A stretch of DNA of 36,739 nt from Cuniculiplasma sp052315315 (GCA_052315315.1 JBLSDE010000017.1:1-36739); one strand, 5' to 3'. Positions 8,264 to 16,842 are shown, numbered from the stretch's first letter. A program made the numbers and translations. Notes: generated by a model not told the origin, from the letters alone.

Positions 8264-8752
8264 ATGCTTGGAAAGACTGCTACCGCAGTATTGAGTGTTA
8301 TACTAGCTCTGATCTTTATTTCAGTTGCATCGGCAACAATACTGACAAGTAATTCATCGGTTTCAACAACGGTATCAGGTTACGCTAAAATAGTTCCGGA
8401 TTCAAAAAATGTAACTTACGTATCACATCCTGAGGTGATATACTACAATTTCACTCTTTATTCAAATGATACCACTCTTTACGTCTTCGATTACAATAAC
8501 GTGACTCACGATGGACAAAGTCTAAACGTGACATGCTTCAATAAATCAACACATCCCGGCAACTACATTCTGCTGCAGAATTTTGTAAATGGAAGCGAAG
8601 TGCATCTGAAACTTTACATTAACGCCACAAATTTCAATTACATTCCAGTTAATCCGGAAACTCATTTGCCCATGTCAATTGTAAAGATACTGGTAATGTC
8701 AGGCAAAGGAGCCTTTGCAGCAACTGGATTTGCAATCATCAAATACCCATAA
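8264..8752 (+). CDS. Secreted or membrane-anchored glycoprotein candidate
   Basis: About 162 residues with a clear N-terminal signal peptide (short Lys region, then a hydrophobic stretch to about residue 25) and a beta-rich Asn/Thr-rich remainder with about eight N-x-S/T sequons and one Cys. ATG at 8264 is favoured, because a TTTAAATA box at 8236-8243 lies about 25 bases upstream, as in leaderless genes. A TTG at 8249 in frame would add five residues. I recognise no family. It is divergent from the MFS pump and shares its regulatory region. Confidence 0.6.
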   Translation: MLGKTATAVLSVILALIFISVASATILTSNSSVSTTVSGYAKIVPDSKNVTYVSHPEVIYYNFTLYSNDTTLYVFDYNNVTHDGQSLNVTCFNKSTHPGNYILLQNFVNGSEVHLKLYINATNFNYIPVNPETHLPMSIVKILVMSGKGAFAATGFAIIKYP

Positions 8753-8913
8753 CAATATCAGACCGGATATAATGTAACAGGTCCATAAAAGAGGACAAAT
8801 GCACTTTATGTTATAGCTAAAATTCTGCGGGAGATTGGAAATTACTACAAAATACATATTTAGGAAAAATAAAGTTTATGAACTATTAGAATCTATCATG
8901 AGAGTGATATATT

Positions 8914-10593
8914 ATGACGAAGTTTGTACTTATTTCAGACAGCACTTTAAGTTATGAATACAGGAACTTTCCGCTTCTGGACTTCCTCCCCTGTGCCCCA
9001 GGGAAGGCAGTACCTGAAAGGATATACAAATTTCTGAAGGGCCCCGCTCCACCTGCAAAGCCCAATGGAGAGACTGTTTTTGCACCATACGCCATAAGAA
9101 AGTTGGAGGCATCCCTACTAACTAAATACAGAAGGGAAGATGTGGCTGTTGCCCACGAAGATTATCTTGAAAATTTCATTAAGGATGACACTGAAATTAT
9201 TGCAGTATCTACCATGGATCCATTAGGCATAGGGCCAACAACGATGTCATACTACGCCCTTTTCGGTGGCGAACTGGACGCATGGGTAAGGAGAGACTGG
9301 GACGCCCTTATGGACAAAATAAATGCAGTAAGGAAAGGAAAGAAGGCAAAGCTGATAGTGGGAGGTCCCGGTGTATGGGAGTTCACAATATTGAGAGATG
9401 AGATTGAGAAGTATCATTTTGATTACATATTCTCCGGGGAGGCTGATGATATTGCACCAATGCTATTTGATCAGATATCAAGAGGGGACATTGACAAGAC
9501 AGTTTTCCAGGAAGGTTATGTATCATACGATGAGAACTTTAAGAGAATAACAAAGAAGGATCCCCTGTTCATATCAAGAGGCTATTCAAAGGCTGCATAT
9601 CCAAGGCTCGAAGAGATTCCCCCAATAGTTGCACCTTCTGTCAAGGGAATGGTTGAGGTTATGAGGGGTTGCGGTGTCGGATGCGATTTCTGTGAAGTTA
9701 CTCTAAGACCTCTCAGGTATGAGCCAATAGAGCAGATAGTGAGGGAAATTCAGATCAACAGCGCTGCTGGAATTACAAATGCATGGTTGCATTCAGATGA
9801 AATTTTTGGCTTTAAACACGGAAATATGTTTGCTCCAAACGAGGAGGCACTTACCGAGCTTTTCACGGCTGTAATGAATGTCAAAGGCATCAAAACTTCC
9901 AATCCAACTCACGGTAGGATATCAATACCTGCTGGATATCCCGATATGATTCAGCATCTTTCCAGAATTTTGAAAGCTGGTCCATCAAACTGGATAGGTA
10001 TTCAGACGGGTGTCGAGACTGGAAGCGATGAGCTTGCAAAAAAGCACATGCCGAACAAGACACTACCACTAAGAATAGGTCCTGATGGTTCCTGGCAGGA
10101 TATCGTCTGGGAGGGTGTATTTGTAGAGACACGGAATTACTGGAGACCTGCGTTCACCCTGCAGGTAGGACAGCAGGAAGAGACCCCAGAGGATAACTGG
10201 CAGACTATAGAGATGATAAACAGGCTGAGTAATTCTTATGTGGACGGAAGGCCCTTTGAATTCACAGTCACGCCTCTTGTAAACGTGCCACTTGGAAGAA
10301 TAAAGTCAAGATCACTTAACAAGAATATGCTGACGCAGGATATGATGGCAGTGTACTATGCATCATACAGACACCTGGCAAAGATGTCAGCAAGGGATGG
10401 ATTCAGGGATACAACTGGAAACTTCCTCGCAAGAGTCGGAACGGGAAGCGTGATCTCAGGTGGTGGTTACCTTATGATGAAGTTCATAGAAAAGAGGGCC
10501 AGAAAGATGGGAGTTGACATTGAGAAGGTAAAGCACTACGGAATAGAACGAAACACAGAAATTACTTCTTTGGCTGCACTGGCCAGAGCATGA
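8914..10593 (+). CDS. B12-binding-type radical SAM enzyme
   Basis: A 559-residue protein with an N-terminal region resembling a cobalamin-binding Rossmann domain (about residues 90-190, including KLIVGGPG) and a radical SAM domain with the [4Fe-4S] motif C253-x3-C257-x2-C260 in RGCGVGCDFCEVTL. Radical SAM enzymes of this build methylate, cyclise or couple unactivated carbons. Archaeal GDGT ring synthases (Grs) and tetraether synthases are proteins of similar overall type, and Thermoplasmatales make ring-containing GDGTs, so a lipid role is possible but unproven here. The start has GAGTGA upstream. The stop overlaps the Orc1/Cdc6 start (ATGA), so the two are co-translated. Confidence 0.85.
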   Translation: MTKFVLISDSTLSYEYRNFPLLDFLPCAPGKAVPERIYKFLKGPAPPAKPNGETVFAPYAIRKLEASLLTKYRREDVAVAHEDYLENFIKDDTEIIAVSTMDPLGIGPTTMSYYALFGGELDAWVRRDWDALMDKINAVRKGKKAKLIVGGPGVWEFTILRDEIEKYHFDYIFSGEADDIAPMLFDQISRGDIDKTVFQEGYVSYDENFKRITKKDPLFISRGYSKAAYPRLEEIPPIVAPSVKGMVEVMRGCGVGCDFCEVTLRPLRYEPIEQIVREIQINSAAGITNAWLHSDEIFGFKHGNMFAPNEEALTELFTAVMNVKGIKTSNPTHGRISIPAGYPDMIQHLSRILKAGPSNWIGIQTGVETGSDELAKKHMPNKTLPLRIGPDGSWQDIVWEGVFVETRNYWRPAFTLQVGQQEETPEDNWQTIEMINRLSNSYVDGRPFEFTVTPLVNVPLGRIKSRSLNKNMLTQDMMAVYYASYRHLAKMSARDGFRDTTGNFLARVGTGSVISGGGYLMMKFIEKRARKMGVDIEKVKHYGIERNTEITSLAALARA

Positions 10594-11699
10594 AAAGAAA
10601 CATAATCAGGGATCCAGAACCCCTGGAAAATTTTTACATACCAAAGAACATAATACATCGGGAAAGGCAGCTGAGGGATATTTTCACTTCCGTTATTCTT
10701 CCACTGCACTCCGGCATAGGCTCCACTGCTTTCATTTACGGTCAGTCCGGCACTGGAAAGACCCTTACCGTGAAGCAGATAATGGAAAAAGAAAAAGATC
10801 TTCACATCTTTTACGAAAATGCAATTTCAGTTACGTCATTCAGAAAGGTTATGGGGGATCTTGCCGCTTCCATGGGTATAAGCATAGAAGGAAAGATATC
10901 TTATGATTCTGTATTCAGGTCAATTCAGAGAATCAAGAGCAAGCAGGTTCTTCTCATAATAGACGAATCCTTGAACCTTATAAGGAATGATTTTGAGGGT
11001 CTTTATTCACTTGTCAGATCAGGGGAACTTTTTGGCACATCTATAGGGATACTGATTATTTCTGTTGACAATCCGGCCCTTCATCTCTCTTCCCAGGATA
11101 TAAGAAAACTTGGTATATTCAACGAGATACGATTTGATCCTTACACAAAGAATCAGATATTGGATATAGTTTCTTCCAGGGCATCCATATCACTCTATGA
11201 AGGCTCCTATTCCGAGGAGATACTCTCTCAGATCGCATCCCTGTGTGAGAGGTCGGGAAGTGCCAGGATGGGAATAGAAATATTGCAGAAGTCGGCCTTT
11301 GCGGCTCAGTATAGGGGGGCAGAATGGATTGAACCGGAAGATGTGAGAGCAGCTTCTGCCATGATCAATCCGTTTATAACCGAAAGTAAGCTCATGGAGC
11401 TTGATTTTAAGGAGATTCTTCTCCTGCAGTCAGTTTGCCAGATCCTTATGAATGAAGGCGAATGTACCATGGAATCGCTGTCAAGATCAATGGCTGTTAA
11501 CGCAGAGATCCATGGAATTAAGAATCCTGATACTTCATTCATATACAGAGCGATTAGGCATCTTGAAACACTGGACATAGTTGAGAGCAGACTCGAGAGC
11601 TTTGGTCCGGGCAGGGGCGTAAGAAAAAAGGTCTATGTTAATGATGTTCCGGTGGAGGTTTTAATGAAAAAAATCCAGGAGATTTCTGGAAGGCTTTGA
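10590..11699 (+). CDS. Orc1/Cdc6-type replication initiator ATPase
   Basis: A 369-residue AAA+ protein. Walker A is GQSGTGKT (51-58) and Walker B is LLIIDE (121-126). A sensor-2-like stretch SGSARMGIEIL is followed by a C-terminal winged-helix domain (about 285-369) for origin DNA binding. The N-terminal PxxxPKNIIHRERQL segment is typical of archaeal Orc1/Cdc6. These proteins mark replication origins and load MCM. It overlaps the radical SAM gene by four bases, and its 3' end overlaps the convergent polymerase gene by 39 bases. It may be a secondary paralogue and not the main initiator. I could not recognise origin recognition boxes nearby. Confidence 0.85.
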   Translation: MKRNIIRDPEPLENFYIPKNIIHRERQLRDIFTSVILPLHSGIGSTAFIYGQSGTGKTLTVKQIMEKEKDLHIFYENAISVTSFRKVMGDLAASMGISIEGKISYDSVFRSIQRIKSKQVLLIIDESLNLIRNDFEGLYSLVRSGELFGTSIGILIISVDNPALHLSSQDIRKLGIFNEIRFDPYTKNQILDIVSSRASISLYEGSYSEEILSQIASLCERSGSARMGIEILQKSAFAAQYRGAEWIEPEDVRAASAMINPFITESKLMELDFKEILLLQSVCQILMNEGECTMESLSRSMAVNAEIHGIKNPDTSFIYRAIRHLETLDIVESRLESFGPGRGVRKKVYVNDVPVEVLMKKIQEISGRL

Positions 11700-13658
11700 C
11701 CTGTTAATATTTTCGAAGGCGAAGTCAAAGGGTTCAAAGGTTCTCTTCATGATCTCTGTGTAAAACTTTCTATCGGGTTTTCCTCCATGTTCAGAGAATA
11801 TCCTGTTTTTGTAATCATTCACAACCACATAGACACTCTCACCTGGACTGATCTCTCTTCCCATCTCCTCTTCAAAATATTCCATTACCGATCTCTGAAG
11901 ACCATTGACAGAGTACATTGACCTGTAACGGGAAGGTCTGACTCTTATTCTGAATATATTGTCATCGGTCACATTCATGTTCATATATTCATTTTTCAAT
12001 GCTCTGTACCTGCTGTAGATTTCCGTCATGTCATCATCAGGATCAAATTTGGTCATGAGGGACAGGGCATCTTCCTGAGCAAGTACGCTTATTTCAGGAA
12101 AATCTCCCCTCCTCATTGCAATTCCTCTCACTTTGAATTCACCATTTTCCTTCATTCCGTAGTAACGATTGAGAGCACCAAGCCCAGATCTTGCAGGTAG
12201 AAAAACCATCCATCTGTAATGGCCATCCATTACAATATTTATGGATGTCTCTTGCCTTATTCTTCTAAGTGCATTTCTGTAATTACCATTGCCCTGTATG
12301 AAAAGTGAATCCACTATTCCATGGATTATCCTGAATCCTTCATCCTCGCATATTCTCATGGCCCTCTCAAGTGCCCATCTTCCAACAGACGTGATTGCCT
12401 CATGCATCTCTATCTTTCCAAATCTGGCGTTTTTAAATCCGGTGTAACCAAAGGATGTGAGAAGGAGCCATTTCAGAACCTTGTCCCGCATTGCATACTC
12501 ACTATCCCATTTTTTGGTATTTTTGTATATGAGTCTTCTCCTGAGAAGATTGCCTATGGCATGAGGAATAAATCCATGCTTTGGAAGTGTGTAATAGGGA
12601 TTATCCCCTGGAAGTTTTATCCCCTCACTCCTGTTTATGGTCTCAGGGGAAAGGTTAAAATGATGCATTATGGATGGATACATGGATGAGAAATCTATTT
12701 CTATAACATTTTTGTAAACTCCTGGTCTGGGTTGCATCACCGATCCGCCATGATCATTTTTTATGAAATCATCAATTGTTCTTATATCCTCATGATCGTC
12801 CTTATCTGTAATTGGCATTATTCCAGATCTGATGGATTCATAGACCTCCATGGAGGAGACAGCAGTTCCTGGTGTACACATGGACACTGTTTCAGGGGGA
12901 AGACCAGAAATCCGGGATATTTCCATTATCCCATGGAGTCCCCCTTCACTGTACATGAAGGAGGATGCAGAAATGCATATTTTTCCCTGAATGTGTATTG
13001 TAGGCTCGTTATAATGAACCTGCCCATAGGAACTGTATGAATTTCCACCTCTCACATTATACCGTATCCCTTTCTGAAAGGAGACTCTTTTAAGAAACTC
13101 AATTGTACCTGAGAAATTTCTATAAACAAAGAAAACGGCCTGGGTTAAAAGATCAAGAAATATATCAATAGCTTCATCTTCATCGTAAATCATGAGTTTA
13201 TTTATGGAAGCAGAAACAAAATGGTTTCCTGAATAGGTGGCATCTATTTCAAGAGCCGGTATATGCGGATCATGATCGTAAGCACTTCCTGTCTGAAATA
13301 ATGTGAGCCCTGATTCTGAAAGGAACTTAAGTGGCCCATTTATCAATCCGTTGTATATTCTGAATTTTCGCCCGGAACCAATGGCCCTTATTTTTCTTAT
13401 GAGGTCTCTTTCCCATCTGAAAGGCACATATATCCTGAGTCCTTCCATATCCCCATAAACATTTCTTCCATGACCCCTTTCCACAACTATTTCATCAGCA
13501 ATTTCAAGCTGTTGTGAAAGAAAATCAAGATCAAACCAGTCACCTGTTACAAATATACTGTTTCTGAAATTTCTCCTTTCAATTCTGAGGCCGTTTTCGC
13601 CATAAAACCATAAATTTGCAGTTTTCCCAAGTGTACAATTCACAAGAATCTCACTCAT
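11661..13658 (-). CDS. Divergent family-B DNA polymerase (PolB2-like) with altered motif C
   Basis: 665 residues, shorter than typical replicative family-B enzymes. Motif A is intact (DFSSMYPSI, D322). Motif B is changed (K396 WLLLTSFGYTG, with Thr where Asn is usual). Motif C reads HGIVDSLF, so the first Asp of the usual D-T-D is Ile448 and only D450 remains. The KxRG segment is present (509-512). The N-terminal half has no clear exonuclease triad; the Exo I position reads EID and not DIE. This matches what is known of archaeal PolB2/Dpo2, once thought inactive and later linked in Sulfolobus to error-prone DNA damage tolerance. It is the last gene of a three-gene operon and overlaps the preceding gene by eight bases. 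Confidence 0.85.
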   Translation of the reverse strand: MSEILVNCTLGKTANLWFYGENGLRIERRNFRNSIFVTGDWFDLDFLSQQLEIADEIVVERGHGRNVYGDMEGLRIYVPFRWERDLIRKIRAIGSGRKFRIYNGLINGPLKFLSESGLTLFQTGSAYDHDPHIPALEIDATYSGNHFVSASINKLMIYDEDEAIDIFLDLLTQAVFFVYRNFSGTIEFLKRVSFQKGIRYNVRGGNSYSSYGQVHYNEPTIHIQGKICISASSFMYSEGGLHGIMEISRISGLPPETVSMCTPGTAVSSMEVYESIRSGIMPITDKDDHEDIRTIDDFIKNDHGGSVMQPRPGVYKNVIEIDFSSMYPSIMHHFNLSPETINRSEGIKLPGDNPYYTLPKHGFIPHAIGNLLRRRLIYKNTKKWDSEYAMRDKVLKWLLLTSFGYTGFKNARFGKIEMHEAITSVGRWALERAMRICEDEGFRIIHGIVDSLFIQGNGNYRNALRRIRQETSINIVMDGHYRWMVFLPARSGLGALNRYYGMKENGEFKVRGIAMRRGDFPEISVLAQEDALSLMTKFDPDDDMTEIYSRYRALKNEYMNMNVTDDNIFRIRVRPSRYRSMYSVNGLQRSVMEYFEEEMGREISPGESVYVVVNDYKNRIFSEHGGKPDRKFYTEIMKRTFEPFDFAFENINRSKPSRNLLDFFH

Positions 13659-13875
13659 TCTTCATCCCTCGCATTATCTCAATTATTGCAGAAAGGAGGA
13701 AAGCCATCTCTGGAGTTATCATGGATAGGTCCATTTCTGATGCATGAATCCTGCCCATCAGTACTATCTCTTCCATGATCTCCCTGTCCTCTTTTCTCAT
13801 CGACGAAGCCATTTTTTTCATTATTTCTCCCATCTGTTCAATAACCTGCCTTGACGTGGGGCTGTTTCTTCCCAT
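13651..13875 (-). CDS. Small Met-rich helical protein in the polymerase operon
   Basis: 74 residues, 12 of them Met, almost entirely predicted helix with a hydrophobic C-terminal helix (MAFLLSAIIEIMRGM). It lies between the 163-residue protein and the polymerase, overlapping both reading frames, which implies tight co-translation. The upstream AGGTGAGAGGG is a strong SD for this ATG. An internal ATG at 13821, joined as TAATG to the preceding stop and with its own GGGAG, would give 56 residues and is also credible. No family is recognised. It could be a polymerase-binding or DNA-binding accessory subunit; this is inference from position only. Confidence 0.65.
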   Translation of the reverse strand: MGRNSPTSRQVIEQMGEIMKKMASSMRKEDREIMEEIVLMGRIHASEMDLSMITPEMAFLLSAIIEIMRGMKNE

Positions 13876-14312
13876 TTTACCCTCTCACCTGCCTCTCCTT
13901 CTGGATAGAATGCAATTCCCATTGTGTGATTCATCCTTACAACTGGTGACGGTCTCCCTATGAGGAAAAGAAATATCCTTGCACCCTTCTGGGATGGCCA
14001 TAAGGGAAGAGTGTCAAGAAAATAGTTTGTGTTTTCCATCCCCCAGTCGTCAAGAATTCTGCTTCTGATCACAAGGCATGAATCCATGGGATTATCATCG
14101 GCCATTATTCTCACTAACTGGTGAGATGTGAGTATACGCTGCATAAACACATTCATTCTCCGCAGTCTCTCCATGAATCCATAATCAAGAATTATTCCGT
14201 CAGAGACAAGAATCCTGAACTTATCGGATTGCTGGAAAGTTTCCAGAATTGTATCCTTCACCCTCTCTGTAAAGTTAGGATATACCGTTATAATCAAGGA
14301 TCCTCTGCCCAT
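13821..14312 (-). CDS. Uncharacterised protein, first gene of the polymerase operon
   Basis: 163 residues, alpha/beta in character (LIITVYPNF, RILVSDGIILDYG, SCLVIRSRILDDWG, RIFLFLIGRPSPVVR), with no Walker A motif or metal-binding cluster that I can see. The alternation of strands and helices could fit a degenerate RecA-like fold, but this is a weak impression. It is transcribed from a clear TATA box 26 bases before the ATG, and so is probably leaderless, and it leads the operon that ends with the PolB2-like enzyme. By analogy with bacterial ImuA, which accompanies specialised polymerases, it might be a regulatory partner. Unproven. Confidence 0.65.
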   Translation of the reverse strand: MGRGSLIITVYPNFTERVKDTILETFQQSDKFRILVSDGIILDYGFMERLRRMNVFMQRILTSHQLVRIMADDNPMDSCLVIRSRILDDWGMENTNYFLDTLPLWPSQKGARIFLFLIGRPSPVVRMNHTMGIAFYPEGEAGERVKWEETAPRQGRLLNRWEK

Positions 14313-14333
14313 ATGAAAACAATAAAGTGTCTC

Positions 14334-14342
14334 TTTAAAAGC
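14334..14342 (-). promoter_or_regulatory. TATA box of the polymerase operon
   Basis: On the minus strand this reads CTTTTAAAG, a palindromic TATA-like core. Its centre lies 26 bases before the ATG at 14312, the spacing expected when transcription starts at the first coding base. It supports a leaderless mRNA for the three-gene operon. Confidence 0.5.
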
Positions 14343-14453
14343 ATTTTCTCATCAGAAAAAAATGAGCAAGTGAGTGTAAATACTGGTTCCAGCAGAGATA
14401 TGTATGATATAATGAATTTTTAGTGAAAAAATTATAAAAAAATATATTCCAAC

Positions 14454-14897
14454 ATGGAATCAGGAGACATGGAGGAATGGGAAATATACTCAAGGAGACT
14501 CGGATATGGAGTCCTATTTGTGTTTATTCTATTCTTCTCATTTCTCATGCTTGTTTTTCTTGGCTCACCACAGGCAACCTATATTGTGTTCTTTAACCTA
14601 TACGGTCTTTTGGGGTATCTCTTTACTGTCACATTCATAGGCGTGTATGGAATATATCTCATACAGGATTCGATCTATAAAAAGGATGAATTAAGAAAAG
14701 AAGTTGTAGGAAAAACCATTGAAATAGTAGGCATAAATCCTCTGGGATTACCTTACGGTCTTTATAAGGGAATGAAGGTAATTTTTGATGACACCAATAT
14801 CAGAAAGGGAATTAAGGTAAGGGCTGGGGGTTTCAGGATGGAGGGAGACTGGCCATCAGGAATATACGTATACGAGCCATATAAGGAAAAGGAATAA
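14454..14897 (+). CDS. Two-TM membrane protein, unknown function
   Basis: 147 residues: a short charged N-terminus, two hydrophobic helices (about 18-37 and 46-70), then a soluble C-terminal domain of about 70 residues that looks beta-rich (KTIEIVGINPLGLPYG, KVIFDDTNIRKGIKVRAGG). No family is recognised. An ATTATAAA-rich stretch lies about 15-25 bases upstream of the ATG, consistent with a leaderless promoter. It is divergent from the polymerase operon and stands alone, with about 280 bases of intergenic DNA after it. Confidence 0.6.
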   Translation: MESGDMEEWEIYSRRLGYGVLFVFILFFSFLMLVFLGSPQATYIVFFNLYGLLGYLFTVTFIGVYGIYLIQDSIYKKDELRKEVVGKTIEIVGINPLGLPYGLYKGMKVIFDDTNIRKGIKVRAGGFRMEGDWPSGIYVYEPYKEKE

Positions 14898-15112
14898 CAT
14901 CTGGTACTCCAAAAAATGAAGACAATGATGAATTTATTATTCTAAAATTCTTCTTCAAAAATATGAAAAACAAATATATACCCTTAAGAATTCCAATCTG
15001 ATTGGTGCCCATTTTATTCACCTAAATTAAAGGCGTGTGAGGAAATGGAATATTTAATTCATGATTGAAAAATGAACCAAAACGGAATACAAATTTGTTT
15101 TAAAATTAGGTT

Positions 15113-15171
15113 AAATTTAATATAAATATAAATCATGATAATAGGAAATTTAATATATCTATAAATCATGA
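15113..15171. repeat. Direct repeat of 26 bp in the promoter of the secreted-protein cluster
   Basis: The units at 15113-15138 and 15146-15171 match at 24 of 26 positions, differing only at two adjacent bases, with a 33-bp period. Each starts AAATTTAATATA and ends ATAAATCATGA. The TTTAATATAT in the second copy is about 26 bases before the ATG at 15179 and could be the TATA box; the first copy would then be a duplicate promoter or an activator site. TCATGA within each unit is itself palindromic. Confidence 0.6.
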
Positions 15172-15178
15172 AAAGTTA

Positions 15179-16093
15179 ATGTCGTCAGGATTATTAGGAA
15201 ATAATGGCACCAAGTTAATATCACTTGTGATTGTGGTGATTATGGTATCTACCTCGGTCATTCTAGTTCAGGAGACCGAACATGGAAAAAAAGACTCATT
15301 AATGTTTAACAATGAGTCACAGGTAGGATCAAACCCATACTGCAATGGATTGCAATACCTTGGGACACAAGTATTTAAAAAAGTATCTCCAGATAAGCAT
15401 ACAGAGATCATCACTAAAGTTTCAGCTTACTATAATGAAAGTTCAAGATTTATTGTATACTGCATGTATACAATGGTCAATGCTATGAACGGAGCGAATA
15501 TTGAAGCAGGAAAAAAAGCAATTGGTTCCGGTAGCACTATATTTCAGTCAATGTTCAACCCGGGAACTCAATTTGCACACACGATCTGGGTGAAACTTTG
15601 CCACTGGAAATTTCTATTTGGTCACTGGATTAAGGTCTGTAACGTTGTTCCCGAAACCAGTTATTCCATAGACCAGGGGAATCTAATACCAAATGTGGCT
15701 GGTCAAACCTTTTCTCCAAACGATAACACAAAAGGAGTTCAGATCGGTGCCCAAACATGGTCATATGATTTGTCTATAAGTGCAACAACTGACGGTGTGT
15801 CCGTTGGGGGTGGGATTGGATTTTCAAAGACAACCGATTATTTCTCGAATCAAATCAGGGTAATTGGCTATCATTCCGAGAATATTCAATGGAAAAAAGA
15901 TGACTGTGTGAAGGGACTAACATATACACATTTTATCACAATCGCTTCCACATTTTACAGGGAAGGGGGTAATCCGTTCATTTACCTCGAATCCATAGCC
16001 AATACAACTTATAATTTTCGTGAATTTTGGGGATTAGCCTATTCCACTCTTGAAGTAAATTACCAGTATTTTCCTTTCGGTAGGGGTAATTAA
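15179..16093 (+). CDS. Secreted protein with five Cys, head of an exporter cluster
   Basis: 304 residues. A hydrophobic N-terminal helix (about 11-30) acts as signal or anchor, and the rest is external. It has five Cys, a mixed N-terminal half (helical HTEIITKVSAYYNESS and a Trp/His-rich stretch HWKFLFGHWIKVC) and a beta-rich C-terminal half with a Gly-rich stretch (GVSVGGGIGFS). I recognise no family. It heads a run of same-strand genes that includes a dedicated ABC ATPase/permease pair and three more signal-anchored proteins. That layout recalls peptide or bacteriocin export/immunity cassettes, but an envelope role is equally possible. Confidence 0.65.
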   Translation: MSSGLLGNNGTKLISLVIVVIMVSTSVILVQETEHGKKDSLMFNNESQVGSNPYCNGLQYLGTQVFKKVSPDKHTEIITKVSAYYNESSRFIVYCMYTMVNAMNGANIEAGKKAIGSGSTIFQSMFNPGTQFAHTIWVKLCHWKFLFGHWIKVCNVVPETSYSIDQGNLIPNVAGQTFSPNDNTKGVQIGAQTWSYDLSISATTDGVSVGGGIGFSKTTDYFSNQIRVIGYHSENIQWKKDDCVKGLTYTHFITIASTFYREGGNPFIYLESIANTTYNFREFWGLAYSTLEVNYQYFPFGRGN

Positions 16094-16097
16094 ATCC

Positions 16098-16841
16098 ATG
16101 AAAACTTCATTCAAATTTATTACCATTGTTATCGCCCTTATATTATTGGGCGCTGGTACGTATGAGTATGTTCTGTCTCAAACACCTGCTCCTCAAATTT
16201 ACATTGAGAACGCCAAAATAAGTGCAAGCATTGATTTTAGCATGGAAAATTATTCAGGAAAAACTAATGCGACAATGTCAGTCCTAATAAATTGCCCAGA
16301 TGGGGGAAAGTTTACAATAAATGAATTTTTATTAGAGTTTGCCTTCATTGGTTCAACTACGAAACAAAGGGACGAAAATATCTCAAATTTAAATAGTATA
16401 TATAACTCAAATTATTCTTGCGATAACCAGAATCTAAATTATTCCCATATGGTCCCTAATTTAACAATGGCCGCTAATTTAACAGTAGTGGATTTCTGTT
16501 TATCCTTCTCCTACAACCATCCGGAACGCAATATAATCTGGAATTTTGATTCACCCGGGAATTACTCTTCCAAAAAATTGCCAACTGGTTATTACGCCTT
16601 TTTTAAGGCAATTATGGGTGGATGTAACTTTGTAACGACTCCGGGTCAGGTCAGCTCATTCATCAATGTTAATTATCCCTACGTATACATTTCAACATTG
16701 CATTATGAAAATCATTCTATTATGGAATCTGCAAATAGATATCATAGTCAAAGAACTTCTCAAACTCTTTATTCATTGGCAGAAGACTTATTACTTCATA
16801 ATGCAACCTGGCAGAAAGCATCCTTAAGGAGGTACTTGTGA
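16098..16841 (+). CDS. Signal-anchored Asn-rich protein, paralogue of the protein at 19012
   Basis: 247 residues with an N-terminal hydrophobic helix (about 6-27) and an external domain carrying about ten N-x-S/T sequons and four Cys. The stretch LPTGYYAFFKAIMGG resembles APTGYYVFYLANLSG in the gene at 19012, and both are preceded by a Cys/Ser-Phe strand and a W.N pattern, so the two are likely paralogues. It starts four bases after the upstream stop and ends just before the SD of the ABC ATPase. Function unknown; a partner, receptor or immunity role next to the exporter is a guess. Confidence 0.65.
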   Translation: MKTSFKFITIVIALILLGAGTYEYVLSQTPAPQIYIENAKISASIDFSMENYSGKTNATMSVLINCPDGGKFTINEFLLEFAFIGSTTKQRDENISNLNSIYNSNYSCDNQNLNYSHMVPNLTMAANLTVVDFCLSFSYNHPERNIIWNFDSPGNYSSKKLPTGYYAFFKAIMGGCNFVTTPGQVSSFINVNYPYVYISTLHYENHSIMESANRYHSQRTSQTLYSLAEDLLLHNATWQKASLRRYL

Positions 16842-16842
16842 A

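Noticed and set aside
12321..12689. 122-codon frame opposite the polymerase gene
   Set aside because: It lies fully antisense to a convincing conserved coding region and shows no motif of its own.
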